From: Agaricus subrufescens
Taxonomy: Eukaryota; Basidiomycota; Agaricomycetes; Agaricales; Agaricaceae
Direction: 5' to 3'
DNA: 64,000 bases
Assembly: GCA_029945375.1 (NCBI GenBank)
Contig: CM057068.1
Coordinates: 1,567,492-1,631,491 of the forward strand
Numbering within the stretch: the first letter of the stretch is position 1; the number at the start of each line of letters is the position of its first letter. Of the stretch, positions 1-12,071 are shown in pieces. The notes beneath the pieces were generated by a model. The model did not search any database and had not been told where the DNA came from. It saw only the letters and a program-made list of their open reading frames with translations. The position numbers and the translations under genes were made by a program.

Positions 1-304
1 TGATCAGATCGACAATAAAAAAATCTGTAGTAACTTATACTAGTATCTATGGTGCGTTCATAATTCACGACCAGTTGTGACTGGTCACTGGTAGACTAGC
101 CGTAACTAATTGCAACTTACAGCATTACCGGTCGCCCAGTTCGGTGACTGCTTGTTCTGGTCTCTGTGGCAAGGCCTGTAGGTTGTGGCAACCACTCATG
201 GTCCCGGTTTCCCGAGAGTTTGTTGAACGACCGAACGAGACCGGACTTGGAGACACTAGTAAGTATAAAGCAAGGGAAGATGAGCCTGTGGAATTCAACT
301 CACA
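1..304. promoter_or_regulatory. Upstream region of the first HsbA-like gene, TATA-like box
   Basis: I find no gene here. A TATA-like TATAAAG at about 264-270 lies roughly 40 bp before the HsbA-like ATG at 305, a usual distance for a strongly expressed fungal secreted-protein gene. The short reading frames in this stretch have no family signature. Confidence 0.4.
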
Positions 305-999
305 ATGCAAATCAAGTCCTTCGTCTACCTTGCTTCTACCTTCATTGTTACCTTCGGTGCAACCACTCAAGATGTCCTGAACGACATCAGCACTCTCGAG
401 TCCCGTTTGACCACTCTGAACAATAACATCAATAACTTCTCCGGTGGCATCGTCGGTGGTTTGGTGAGTTCAACCAAAAATGGGAAGATAAGCGAACACA
501 AACTGAGTGGTTGTTAGGGCGTCCATAGAGCCGCCACCGATGTACAATCTGCTGCTGATCGTACAACTGCCGATATCAAGGTGAGCGAAGTTATATCGTA
601 AATCCGTATGTGGGATCTAATGACACTCTTATCTGAGGATGTCCCAACTCCCGTTTCTGACACAGATGCTCAGAGCGTTCTCAGTGCTATCAATGGGATT
701 GTAGGCCTCATCGGGAGCTCCCTTAGCGACCTTGTGGCGAAAAAAGCTGCTTTCCAAGCTCTTCCCGCGGGCGGTATTAAACTTGCCAAGAACGATCTCA
801 ACAACCTTGCTACGAGTGCCTCTGGCCTCGAGGATGCACTCATCGCAGCTGCCCCTGTGAGTCAGCTTAGGTTGTAGTGTGTTTAATTGACCTCAGTTGA
901 CTGTTGTCTTTTTTGTAGGCTGATTTACTCAGTCAAGCGAATGCTATCAAAGATCAGATCGATTCTGCCTTTACTAGTGCTACTGCAGCTTTCGCCTAG
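305..999 (+). CDS. HsbA-like secreted surface-binding protein (copy 1)
   Basis: Model of four phase-0 exons at 305-463, 518-580, 638-856 and 919-999, giving about 173 aa. It begins MQIKSFVYLA, a typical signal peptide, and continues into helix-rich sequence with repeated Ser/Thr/Leu/Asn heptads and no cysteines. This matches the HsbA (hydrophobic surface-binding protein A) / cell-wall galactomannoprotein family of about 170-180 aa. In Aspergillus oryzae, HsbA adsorbs to hydrophobic surfaces and recruits a cutinase; that role is family knowledge and is not shown here. A paralogue at 13585 has the same N-terminus and the same second- and last-exon lengths (63 and 81 nt), which supports both models. 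A TATA-like box lies 40 bp upstream. Function in this fungus is inferred: secreted, cell-surface or substrate-attachment. Confidence 0.85.
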
Positions 1000-1435
1000 A
1001 GCTATTGTATAACCGTAGTTAGCTAGAATAGATGGCTGAGCGTTAATGAGAAGGACGAGATAGCTGTCTTGATTTACCCTGTTGTCATTACAGAAGACTG
1101 AAAATTTCCGCGTCCGGGAGGTGACACCCGTGGCGACTTGTAGCGGGTTCCGGTCTGGTAACACTACAACGGCATGATAATACGCTGTGATGCCTCAGGT
1201 TCTGGCGTCTTCATCCTCGAAACAAAGCTCAATTCTAGCCTTTTTCCTATATACTGAAAGTTGACGTCATACATTCCTTCGTATTCCTCAGGTGTAACAT
1301 CCGGTAGTTTGGATGTAGAACAGTGCAGCTCGCTCGTGGACGTACACATAATGATAATTATTATTACTGCATGTGGCCGGTGAAGTTGAATAATCAAGCA
1401 CACCAATGTTGCATCCTTCGAATTCTACCTTCGCC
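1000..1435. other. Convergent intergenic region
   Basis: This lies between the HsbA-like stop (+) and the DUF6533 stop (-). I see no coding exon; it presumably holds the two 3' untranslated regions. Confidence 0.5.
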
Positions 1436-2947
1436 CTATCCAGTGTTCATCGACGAACCACCTGTTTCTCCAGATCCTGCATGACCGTTAAATACAATAG
1501 GTGTTAGTCTAGTTTCTTCGGAAATCCCATTTAACTTCGGGTCGCGCAGATTCAGCATCAAGTGGGTTATCATGATAGATGACATACTATTCCATGACAT
1601 TCGGGGGAAAAGAATCAACGAGTCATGAAACAGTGATAAGTCTTTATATCGACGTACATGCTGGTAAAATTGGTCATAGATGCCCGATTGGTTGGCTGAA
1701 AGTATTCAATCATTGTAAAGATTTTCTCCTCTGTTAAGTCGGAGAATAACCTACGCTTACGAGCTGTGATCTTTCAGTCTGTAATACATAGGAAGATAAA
1801 GTAGAAACAGTAATCAACTTACAAGAATCAAAATATTTGCAAGGTTGAAAGTGGCAACTACGCTAGATCGAATCATGTGTCAAAAAGTTGAAGGATGAAT
1901 CCGCAGTATTGTCGATTTACCCAAAATACATCGCACCTGTACGAGTCAGATGGTGGTATTTAGTCTGACAGGAATAAGACAGCTAACTATACGTACCATC
2001 AAATGTCAACATCTTTGTAATGTTACTTCCCCTCGGAAGGGGTAGAGTTTTGTAAAGTGTCATAACAAAAATGAAAACATCAAACACAAACTCTCCTGCC
2101 CATGCAGCTGCCAGATCTATCAAATATAACTATTGATTCATCTTTTTGTCTGTTCCAAGAGACTTTGACGTACAATGAGTCCTAATAGCCATTTGTGATC
2201 AAGTTGAAGAGTCAATTTGAGGGTTCGATATACTCATCAATAGTGAGTGTGAGATGACAGCCAGGCGGCATATCAGGGCCGACATTTCCTGAATGTCTTG
2301 TCACGAGAATCTTTGGGGGTCAGGCGGATTATATTTTAATGTGATTCGAGAGAATATATGAAAACCTACAACCATAATAGCGATAGTATAGATGAGGGCA
2401 ATGGCAGCGAAAGCCATGATACCGGCTCTGTGTTCATACAAGGCACAGACGCGCATTGACATCATGCCTGTATGAGCTACGTTACTTGAACCCTTTAAGA
2501 CACGAGGGATGACGTACCGGCGATGACGAACTGCAGTACAACCTGCCAAACTGCAGTGTAGGCCCGGAGATGCCTGCAACTAAGCCATAAACTATTGATA
2601 AGTCACACTCAGTAATAGATACAGTTTAAACTCACCTCTAAAACAAATTACCTGGTCAATATGTACATTGAACACAATAAAATAGTAACAAAACTAACAC
2701 TTGTACTTGTTTTTATTTGGTCTAACAAAGCGATTGGAATGAACCCCAGCAGCGCCAAGTACCGGTTTACAAAGAAAAGAAACGTGCTCCAGGTTGGTCT
2801 TTGACCGAATGATCGTTTCCAGAATCTCTCGACTTCAAAATCAAGAGTTAGGAGATAGTCATACACGAGGGAGGCTGTAAACGTAACCCAGGTATCAGAT
2901 GTGGCAAAGCCAACCAACCATTGGTCGAAAACAAGTACCCAGAGATA
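1436..2947 (-). CDS. DUF6533-domain seven-helix membrane protein (start not located)
   Basis: Several short exons on the minus strand rebuild a basidiomycete-type multi-helix protein. The DUF6533 signature VYDYLLTLDFEVERFWKR lies near 2800-2870, followed by a NRYLALLGF helix. Then come YTAVWQVVLQFVIAG joined to MRVCALYEHRAG (about 2380-2580) and, near 2020-2110, LAAAWAGEFVFDVFIFV leading to the loop LYKTLPLPRGSNI. The next pieces are DGAMYFGVVATFNLANILIL and finally LMLNLRDPK, with the stop at 1436-1438. The exons join in frame with GT-AG introns, so I see no break. I could not find the first coding exon or the ATG; it should lie between about 2950 and 3300. The family is very large in Agaricomycetes and its function is unknown. 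Confidence 0.6.
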
Positions 2948-3765
2948 CTATGGCCATCGTTTGTTTCGCTGATCTAATCACATTATGTTGTCAGTCGGCT
3001 GCGCCAATGCGGCAAGTATCAAGGTCAGGTGAAATGATACAACCAAATAATAATGCCTCAGTGGGTAATCATCCTCTCTGGTGGCAGGATTCCGGAATGA
3101 AAAGACAAAAGGGAGTATATCACCCACATCGACACAAAAAGCATTATCAGTTTCTGCAGATGAGGTACTGGGGGAGGCGCTGATTATATCCAAATAAACC
3201 TTTGGCAGCAGAAAGTTGTTTACTGAGGAAGAGTAGCAATGATGCTTTTGATGAGACCGTCGGCTTTATAGACATCTATGGTCCAGGATTAGGGCGCCAT
3301 GACCAACCTCGGATAGGCTGTGTCCAGCCCAGTAGTCATAGTAATCAATCAGCATAACAGATAGCATCCAATCTCTTCATACAGGAAGCATCTTCAGAGT
3401 TATTGAGTAATTTGGCGTTCATGGGTAATGCCTGCAATCGCATTGGGACCTCGATCCCTCTCTCCCGGTAATGTGGTACAGTCGTCGACCTCCATGAGGC
3501 CTCATATTGAGAACAAAGGAGATGTGTGGATCAGTCCACAACCGACAACTGCTATCCGTGCGTAGATACAGAGGAGCACTACAAATCAAAGAAGTTCGGA
3601 TCTTGGGTAAACTCGGAGCAGTTGAGAGAGCAGAGCCGAAAACGAGAGGTACAGGAGATCAGGCGGACCCACCGGCAAGATGCGGGGCCACGTGCCGCGT
3701 CCTTGCGTGGGAAACATGTGACGAGGGGTTGTGGATCGTTGGTGTGCTCGTCGCTGTTGTCGACA
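2948..3765. other. Intergenic, probably holding the first exon of the DUF6533 gene
   Basis: The divergent spacer between the DUF6533 gene (-) and the FHA gene (+). A minus-strand stretch near 2978-3193 is open and could be a 5' exon of the DUF6533 gene, but it has no convincing ATG. The reading frame of the FHA gene stays open upstream of 3766 without an earlier ATG. Confidence 0.3.
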
Positions 3766-6700
3766 ATGCCGCCGAGTGCGCCGTACGCTGCCCAACACAC
3801 CCAGCAGCCGTTCCCCGCCCTCTACCTCTACCCCCTCAATGACTCCTTCATCCCCAAGCACATCTCCCTCACCGCTGGCCAGCGTGTAAAAATCGGACGG
3901 CAGACCAACCCCAAGACCGCTCCTGGCGAGAAGAACGGGTTTTTCGACTCCAAGGTTCTCAGCAGACAGCACGCTGAAATATGGGAAGAGAACACCAAGG
4001 TCTGTCAGGCTGCTCTCCCCTGCCTGCTCTCGTGGCTGACACTATGGCTAGATATTTATCAAGGACGTCAAGAGCTCAAATGGCACTTTTATTAACGGCG
4101 AACGACTCAGCCCTGAAGGAGTAGAGTCGGATCCTTACGAACTCAAAAGCGACGACATTGTGGTACGTATTTATCTGAATATATGCGCCAGGACTCTCTC
4201 TCACTGCGTTTGGCAGGAATTCGGTATCGACATTGTCGGCGAGGACAACAAAACCATCATCCACCATAAGGTCGCCGCTCGTGCTGTCTGCGTATTCTCT
4301 GAGCAAGATGCCCAGGTTGCAGCTCGTGCTGAACAGCACCAACAGCAGCAACAACAACAACAGCACCTCCTTCAGCAGCAACAGCAGCATCAACAGTCGT
4401 ACCCTCATGCACTCATGGGTGCCGCTCAGCCCGGGAACAGCATACCCTCCCAATTTAACTTTGTCGGTGGCCCTCAACAGCGGCGGCCAGCACCGAACGT
4501 TGGGCAAGGAATTGCAGGGATTGGGGGCATGGGCGGCAGTATGCGCCCCCCGGGCAAGTCCGGTCTCACTTTTGAGCATATCCTTAGTCGTCTCCAGGGC
4601 GAACTCCAAAAGAGCCGAGAAACTGGCTCAGAGCTCCATTCCCTCACCGGATCCATGAGCGACATTCACCAGGTGTTGGGTGGTAATATTGTGAGCAACT
4701 TTGTTCTCTTCATCGCGCTTGATCCATCTAACTTGATTTTGTTATTCTCAGTCGACGAACATCCCTCCGTATCCCGCTGCGTTACCTCCTGTACGACCTA
4801 TTCGACAATCTTCACCTGCTCAATCCCAACACGAGCAGCCGCCGGCACCTTCAAGCACGTCTCCACCACCACCTGAGCAACCTTCGCAACACCACCAACA
4901 ATCCTCTTCCCCTTCTGAACATCTACCACCTCCGTCATCTCCATCTTCCACCATCGTTATCTCGCAGCTCCAGTCACAGCTCCTCGATACTCAGACTCTA
5001 CTTACCAAACAGGTGGACAAGGTCCGTGCGCTCGAGGAAGTGGTTGCCGACCAAGAACTTATGCGCAAAGAAGTGAGGGATCTCCGTCAACTTTTTGAAA
5101 CACGGTCTCGGGAGATTATATTTGATGGTGATGATGAGGACGGACAACATCAACGACAACAAGGCGCTAATGGTCTTCTGGAACCCAGGGGAGGGTTTGA
5201 CGATCATGACGATGACGACGATATTCAACATATAAGGATGTTGGATGAAGCGGATGAAGAAGAAGATATGGATGACAACAGGAGCGTTCATACTATCGTT
5301 CCCCATGAGCTAGAAAGTGTCGAGGAAGAGGATGAGGAAGATTTAGTGGAAGCAGAGCGGGATCATCATCCACGCATAGATGAAGTTGACTATGCGGATG
5401 ACCGTGCGGATCCCATTGATCCTGTGCGCGAACGAGAAGATGAATCCGGGAGACGTATCAATGACCAGCACGAAGAAGACCTTGAACATCATCATCAGAG
5501 GAAACATGAAAATTTAAACGTTGGTCGACCGAGAACTCCCGAGCCCTCCTTTGGCTTACGCGAACAATCTTCCTCTGCTGAAACGAACAGTAACATCATG
5601 CCACCCTCACTATCCCTTGGTTCTAATGGCACTTCTCCCGCAATGATCAACTCACCACGAACCCGCTCTGGAACATTATTAGCTCCTCGCTCTCCGTTGT
5701 CGTCACCACTTTCCCAACCGAGCGAAACTATGCCTACATCTGGGGTTGCTAACGGTGATGGGGACAAGATGCTGGAACAAATGTTGCAATTGAGCGCCCA
5801 AATGACAGCTATGGCGGAATTGGCTGGGAATATGGAAGCACAGTATATTGCTGCGAAGGATATGATTAAGGTTTTGGAAGGCAAAGTAGAAGAGCTGGAG
5901 AAGATGGTAAAGGAAGAGAAAGAAAAGGAGAAAGAAGATCCTGAGGTCGTTACTCCCGAACCCGAACCCCCCGCTGTCAATGAACACGAAAATGATGAGG
6001 ATGAAGAACGGAAATCTTTAACATCATTCTTCTCCGAATTCAAAAAGTCTTTTGAAGGCCAGTGGGATGAAGTTAAGGAAGAGTGGCGAGAGGAACGCGA
6101 GCGGCTTAAACGCGCTAGAGAGGAATGGGAATCAAAATCAAAATCTTTGGACGTTAACCTCGAAAAGGTTTCTCAACTGAATGTGACGACGAGTAATCTC
6201 GTCAAGGATGTTCAGGGCCAGAAAAACGAGCTGATGAGGTTGCAAGAGAGAGTCGTCATGAAGCAACAGCACCATTTTACTTCGGGGGAAGTGGTTAGGA
6301 GTGGGCTGGTTACTCCTCCTAGTCCTAGGAGTCAGAGTTCTGCTTCAGCTGGAGAAGAGGAAGAGGGTGCTACTTCTGGATCTAACTCGAAAGGGGAGAG
6401 AAGGAGGAGGAGAAAGAGGTCTGGGAGTCAACGAGGCCAAACAACTATATCTGTGACAAGAAGAAATTTCGAACACGATACGATAGATGATGAAGAAGCT
6501 GCGTTATCCGATGGGGCTACGTTAGCATCGGAAGCTGGATCGCTGGAAAAAGTTCTGGCTTTTGCGAAGGATGAATCAATGGCCCCGGAGAAGCGATTAA
6601 GGAAGTCGTTCGTTGGTTCTTCTCTCAGTACGTTAAATGTGTCTTCATTTCATGACATGAACCATAATGTCTGCCCTACAGAAAATAATCGCGATTATGC

Positions 6701-7089
6701 CTTGTCTCGGTCGATGTTCAATTCTGATGATGACGAAGAGGAGGAGGAAGAAGAGGGTAGGTTGCGGAGGAGGCGAAATGGCACAGCGCAGCATAGGGAC
6801 ATGCTACCAACTCCAGCATCGATGGTGACTAGTTTATCACTAGTCGATGAAGATGAAGATGAGAATGCAAATCAAGATGGTGGTGGTGGCTCTGTAGCGG
6901 AAATGAAGAAGGCTGGGGATGAGTATCATCCACCACCGGTGAGTGTTTCTGATGTCTACTATTAGAAGATAACGTAATAACGTGATTGAACGTGTGTTAC
7001 AGGTAAAAGTAAACATTCAAACCGCGGGCGCGGTTATTGTCTTAGCTATTGCGGCTGCAGCTGTGTTTTGGAGAGTGAAATCGGAGTGA
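3766..7089 (+). CDS. FHA-domain, coiled-coil, tail-anchored protein (Far9/Far10-PRO45-SLMAP type)
   Basis: Five exons at 3766-3999, 4052-4162, 4217-4690, 4752-6938 and 7003-7089, in frame throughout, about 1030 aa. Residues about 20-150 form an FHA phosphothreonine-binding domain with the GR, SRQHAEIW and SSNGTFINGE core motifs. A glutamine-rich run follows (4340-4400), then Pro/Ser-rich sequence, several coiled-coil segments and strongly acidic low-complexity stretches. The last exon encodes a single hydrophobic helix (AGAVIVLAIAAAAVFW) followed by RVKSE, the form of a tail anchor. FHA plus coiled coil plus tail anchor is the plan of SLMAP in animals, Far9/Far10 in yeast and PRO45 in Sordaria, which tether the STRIPAK complex to ER and nuclear-envelope or mitochondrial membranes. 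Start choice: 3766 is the first ATG directly before the conserved FHA sequence. STRIPAK membership is inferred from architecture. Confidence 0.85.
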
Positions 7090-8769
7090 GCGTTAGAGCA
7101 AGGAAGAGCGATAGAGGGGGGATGGGAACGTCGCGAGTGGGAGAGAGGAGAAGCAAACGCCAAGAAAGGGCCTGACTTGATAGACGTACGCCGTGTTAAC
7201 GAGAACTTTCATACGCTGCATGCGCACTCGCACAACGTAATCCTCCCATCACCACGACTCGGCGATACCCTCGCGGAACATTCCTTCTGATCTTCAGTGC
7301 CAAGGGCCGAAGGCACGCGAACGCGACGGGTTGGGTGTTCCCGGTGGTGTTCCAAGGTGGATTGGTTTTCCCAGTTGGTCAAGAATCGAATCACAATGCG
7401 TTATGTCGGAGCTCTGCACGTGTTGGTATGACACTCGGTGTGCTTTCCCTCGTTCATCCATCGTTCACTCCCTCGGTTTCCAGTTCTTTAGCCCATCCTC
7501 CCCTCCTCACTCGGCCGCCGGTACGACTCCCGACTCCGAAACTCTTATTTGCACAGTCTCATTTCCGATATTGCTATCCTACTGTTCGGTCATTTGCCTC
7601 GACAATCATACTTCATTGGTTATACCCCTTTCTCGTCTCTTCTTCCTCCCTTCTGCAACAAAGGTTTATATCATATGAGTATATGCGAGGTCTTCCGACT
7701 CTTCGGGCTTTACCCCCTGTTTTCACTTTTTTTACTCTATGCAGGCCTGGGTTTTCGGTTGGGGGTAAAGCGGGTTACAATATGAGAAGCTTTTCTTTTT
7801 TCTTTATCGTAGCCTCCTTTATTTGCTTCTCTAAACTGCGATATGTTGTTCATTGTTCCTCTACCACGTAGCTTTTCTTTAATTCTTTTTATTTATAGAT
7901 TGGTGGTCTCCTCGAAGGTAGTAAGTAATAACAGGAGTAGATTCCTGAAGGGTTTCTGTTGTGTCATGTCTTATGCGGTTTCTTTGTGGACTTTCTCCTT
8001 GTAGCTCTCGCGACTGTCTTTTTTTTTTGTTTAGGACTGAGAAACGAAAAAAATATTTATTTTTTCATATCATTTCTCGTCGTTGAGTCACTTCTGATTT
8101 ATATTTTAACGGTTGTCCTGTGTTCTTGACCTTATGTTGCGGCTTAATCATCGGTAGATAGGTTTTGTTAAAATACCCTTAGGAAAGGGGCTTAGAATAT
8201 GTGCAATTCATGTCGCTCGACGGCGCAATGAATATTTGAAACACTTAGGAGCCAGATCAGCTAAGCAGTATGCCCAAAGAGAGATGTAACGCCGAGCCAG
8301 CGCCAAGCTGACACAGGGACCCATATGTAGGTACCCCGACCCTGACTGTCGCACTGCCAAATATATACTTGGAACACGAATACGGCAGCTGTGCTCTCGG
8401 TGCCTGGGACCTGAGTTTGATGTTCTGCAGCTTTTAGCCTTTAGACCTAGCGTTAGTCGAGATACTGTGATACCGAGCTCGACCACTTCTTATTTTATCT
8501 TTCTTCTAACCAGATCCACCCACTCCCGTGTGAGTCCTTGCGCGATGTCGGCGAGGTATTCTCTGTTTTCGGGCATATCCAATACTCATTCATCCAAGTT
8601 ATGGCGATGACGCCGGCTCAAGTTACTGCCGCATAAATACAAACCAGTTAAGGCGGCTGTGTGCACCCTGAAGGCGCTGTTTATATGTTTCATGAAATTA
8701 GTATATAATACTCAATATTCCTAAGTATTGAGCTATCGCAGCAACTCAATCGACTACCTACCCAGACTC
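7090..8769. other. Intergenic, pyrimidine-rich, with TATA box for the next gene
   Basis: About 1.7 kb without a recognisable gene. Positions 7330-7870 are pyrimidine-rich, which leaves long but featureless reading frames. A TATATAA-like box near 8702-8708 lies about 65 bp before the ATG at 8770. Confidence 0.4.
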
Positions 8770-9557
8770 ATGTTTTCTCTCAACCTTCGTTCCTCTACTC
8801 TCATTACCGTCGCTTTTAGTGTCATGCTCGCACATGCGCAGGAGGTACCTCATACTTTTATGACACTGGCCACTATACTGATTGGTCGGAAATCTAGCTG
8901 GCGGCTGGTAGATACCGTATATTAAACGGAGATCAATCTGCTCGTAGTTTCCCAATCGTAGATCCCAAATTCGAGGCCCCAATAATCATGTCAAACGAGT
9001 TTGCTGATACTTTTGGACAGGTGAGTATTATAAACGTATAGTGGTTCAGACGAACTTTTTAACGCGTTGCATATATAGTGGAATGTCAATCCTGACGGAA
9101 ATGGCGCCTACTTGATCCAGAATGTTGCCGTCGGTGCAAGAGCGTACGCTGATCAAACACTCGTGAGTATATTTTGAGTTAAAACTAATTCACGATGAGA
9201 AGTTGATATACGTTACCTCGTAGAATACTGAAGTGCATGCTGTTTTGGGACAGAAGACCTCGTGGTTAATTGAAAACAAAGGAAGCAATGCTCCAGGCGA
9301 GGTTGGTTTATTCGTCGTAAGTTTGTTCCCCCTTGCCCAGTTTACAATTCGGATACTGAGTCGGCATCGATTGCAGGTTAAGATTCCTTTCCAGGATCTC
9401 GTTTGGACAAGTACTCCCAGTAGTGATGGGGACAACGTTGTGAGTGAATCCGCCATTCATTAGTCGGCCTCTCACAAACCTATACCTTTTCTAGATTACC
9501 CTCAAGGGATCTGATGGAAGCGCTGAGCAAAGATTCATTTTTGAACCCGTCGATTGA
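8770..9557 (+). CDS. Secreted beta-trefoil protein, I66 inhibitor-like
   Basis: Six exons, all phase 0: 8770-8844, 8898-9020, 9079-9162, 9224-9316, 9377-9439 and 9495-9557, giving about 166 aa. Exon 1 is a complete signal peptide ending AHAQ. The mature part opens LAAGRYRILNGD, the start seen in fungal beta-trefoil inhibitors. It continues with Trp-centred repeats (QWNVNPDG, SWLIENKG, LVWTSTP) and ends QRFIFEPVD. These spaced Trp/Gly motifs and the length fit the mushroom serine-protease inhibitor family I66 (cospin type) or a related ricin-B-like fold. Most I66 proteins lack a signal peptide, so this may be a secreted member acting outside the cell. The exact target (protease or sugar) cannot be read from sequence. 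Confidence 0.75.
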
Positions 9558-10001
9558 CTTTGATTATTTTTAATATTATAATCGGACACTTGGTATTTTA
9601 CTGCTTCACACGTACATTGATAGTGTTGATTTTAACCTGATTATTGTTTTGGCCTCGGGTGGTGCCGTCAGTAATGAAGTTGCTCACGAGGCGAATACCT
9701 GGCTTATGCTTGCATCCGAGATTTGCAAACAAATATAGTGGTCAAAAATTGCCACACCGTTAACAGTAAGCCTCAAGAGACTTCAGGTAGATAGTCGAAG
9801 TAGCCCCGTTCTTTTTACCCCGAAGGCATATGCATAAATTCTACAATTTAGCTAATCTCGGAGTGGGCAGTCACGCGTCCGAGTCACGGGTTCTGCCAAT
9901 TATAACCGGAACTCATTCGTTCCTGTGATTCAAATTTCACACAACTCATGATATAGACGCAGGACCTAAGATACACTCCAGTATCTCCTCAGACTCCCTG
10001 G
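9558..10001. other. Intergenic
   Basis: Spacer between the beta-trefoil gene and the MFS gene; no coding exon or repeat recognised. Confidence 0.4.
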
Positions 10002-12071
10002 ATGACCACTATGACGGACGAGAATTCTCCCCTGCTAGGACAACCTCGAACCGCCACCTACAATGGCCATGCAGCTGAAGGGCCAAGGGCCGAACAACCG
10101 CTGGAGGCCCCGAAAAGCACCCTCTCCTATCTGATATATGTAAGCGACCAATTCACTTCTTTACATCACTGAACGCAGAGCTGATCGAATGGTGAGGTTA
10201 TACCCATGGCTATCGGCATCTTCCTCACTGCTTTGGATGCCACGATAGTGGTTTCTTGTAAGAAAGTGCCTGATATCGTTCAATGGACAAATCATAACTC
10301 CTCGCTGATTTTCAGCTTATGCCGCGATCGGCAGCGATCTCAAAGAATTACAAAAGACCAGTTGGATTGCTACCTCATACCTGCTCACTCTTACAAGTTT
10401 CCAGTGCGTGCTGTGACAACGAATGACGAGGTCTACAACTGACATTTGACTCGACAGACCATTATATGGGAAGCTGAGTGACATTTTTGGCAGAAAGAGC
10501 TGCCTTCTTTTTGCTTATTCGTTGTTCGCAATCGGAACTTTTCTCTGCGGTCGTGCCCAAAACATGATGGAACTGATTGTCTGCCGGGCATTTACGGGAA
10601 TCGGCGGAGCCGGAATGCAGACGTGCGTATACCACATTACGTTTTATTCGCGTCGATTTGACGAACAGGTGCCATGTTCAGTCTTGTGAGTATCATTATG
10701 TCAGATGTTGTTCCGTTGCGCTCCCGTGGTACTTGGCAAGGTACGCCTCTCACGATATTTTTATCAACTGGAGTTCTTTATCCTATCACTGGGTAGGAAT
10801 CATCAATATTGTTTGGACATGTGGAAATAGTGCAGGCGCTTCACTAGGAGGATACCTCGCGGATACAATTGGCTGGCGATGGGTGTTCTACATTCAAATC
10901 CCCCTCGCAATCGCCTCTGCTCTCTCCGTGTATTTCTTCCTGACTCTACCACTTCCATCAACCGCCTCCAGCCCAGGAAATGACTTCAAATCAAAACTCC
11001 GTAGAATCGATTTTGGTGGTGCAATAACGCTTATTGCGGCAGTCTTCCTCCTTCTCCTGGGTCTCGACCGTGGCGGTGACGTTGGATGGAATAATCATAT
11101 CACTATATCCCTTCTTATAGGGTTTTGCATCCTTGCTACCGCTTTTGGAGCAATAGAAGCACGATTTGCAACAGAACCATTCGCTCCTACACGCATAACT
11201 GTTAACCGAGCCCTGGTGGCTTCCTACATGGTCAACTTCTTCGGAATTGCTGGAGCTTTCTCTCAGCTATTCCATATATCCTTATATATTCAAGCCGTTT
11301 TGGATAAGTCTGCGTCTGAAACCGGTGCTTGGTTAGTCGTTGCTGTTGTGACTGCCCTTACAGGAAGTCTTGGTGGAGGATTGATCATGCAATCTACCGG
11401 AAAATACTATGCCCTTACTTGTTTAAGTTATGTCGTGCTTTTATCTGGAACCTTAACAGTTTTGTTTGGAACTGGCTTCTCCGGCTTGCCTAGATCAAGC
11501 GTCGAAGTGATCCTTGGTACGCTGAAGGAATGATGATTTATAGTTATTTTTCTTACAGTCCTTGTTAGGCCTAGCCCTGACGGCATGGGGCAATGGATGT
11601 GGTATTACCACTAGCTTAATCTCTCTGATAGCTAATGCGGGTCAAGCCGATCAAGCTATTGCAACGGCCGGTATGGGATTGCTCTGCTGCGTACCACTTC
11701 GGAGTTGACATTTTCTGTAGTGTCATATCTTTTCCGCTCATTGGGTTCAGTTATCGGTCTGTCGATAGGAAGTACTTTGATTCAAACCACTCTTCGATCA
11801 GTGCTACAGCGTACGCTTCATGGTAAAGACGTAGATCAGGTTCGTTGTTTCTCCTTGACCTGAGAATATATAGAATGACGCCACTGCTCAGATTATCGCC
11901 CGTGTTCGGGAATCACTTGATTATTTGAAGGAGTTGGATCCTGAGACTCGAATGGTTGTGAGGTCTGCCTATGCGGATGCCATTCATGCCAACCTTGTTT
12001 TTTCTGTCTCAATGGCAGTAGCCGCGATGATTGCATCGTGGTTTATAGTTGAGCAGTCCCTCAGTCGATAG
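10002..12071 (+). CDS. MFS transporter, DHA2 / Vba-Fnx1-like
   Basis: Nine exons: 10002-10139, 10197-10257, 10316-10403, 10458-10622, 10682-10740, 10797-11506, 11559-11670, 11721-11839 and 11892-12071. The reading frame is intact, about 543 aa, matching the 14-helix DHA2 group. The acidic N-terminal tail is followed by a first helix containing FLTALDATIV (motif D1-like). Motif A appears as GKLSDIFGRK, then a conserved loop, LVSIIMSDVVPLRSRGTWQG, and motif C-like glycine-rich helices (SAGASLGGYLADTIGWRW). Near the end is SYLFRSLGSVIG. The loop sequence resembles fungal vacuolar basic amino-acid transporters (Vba/Fnx1), but drug efflux is equally possible. I first suspected frameshifts at two introns; acceptors at 10680-10681 and 11719-11720 restore the frame with normal GT-AG introns. 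Confidence 0.85.

Noticed and set aside
7335..7871. Three overlapping plus-strand frames
   Set aside because: They arise from a pyrimidine-rich tract (Ser/Phe/Pro/Leu in all frames) and resemble no protein.
10578..10741. Apparent frameshift in the MFS gene
   Set aside because: Using the acceptor at 10680-10681 joins Gln-Thr to Leu-Val-Ser in frame and gives the expected conserved loop.
11650..11730. Second apparent frameshift in the MFS gene
   Set aside because: An intron from 11671 to 11720 joins ATA to VSYLFRSLG in frame.
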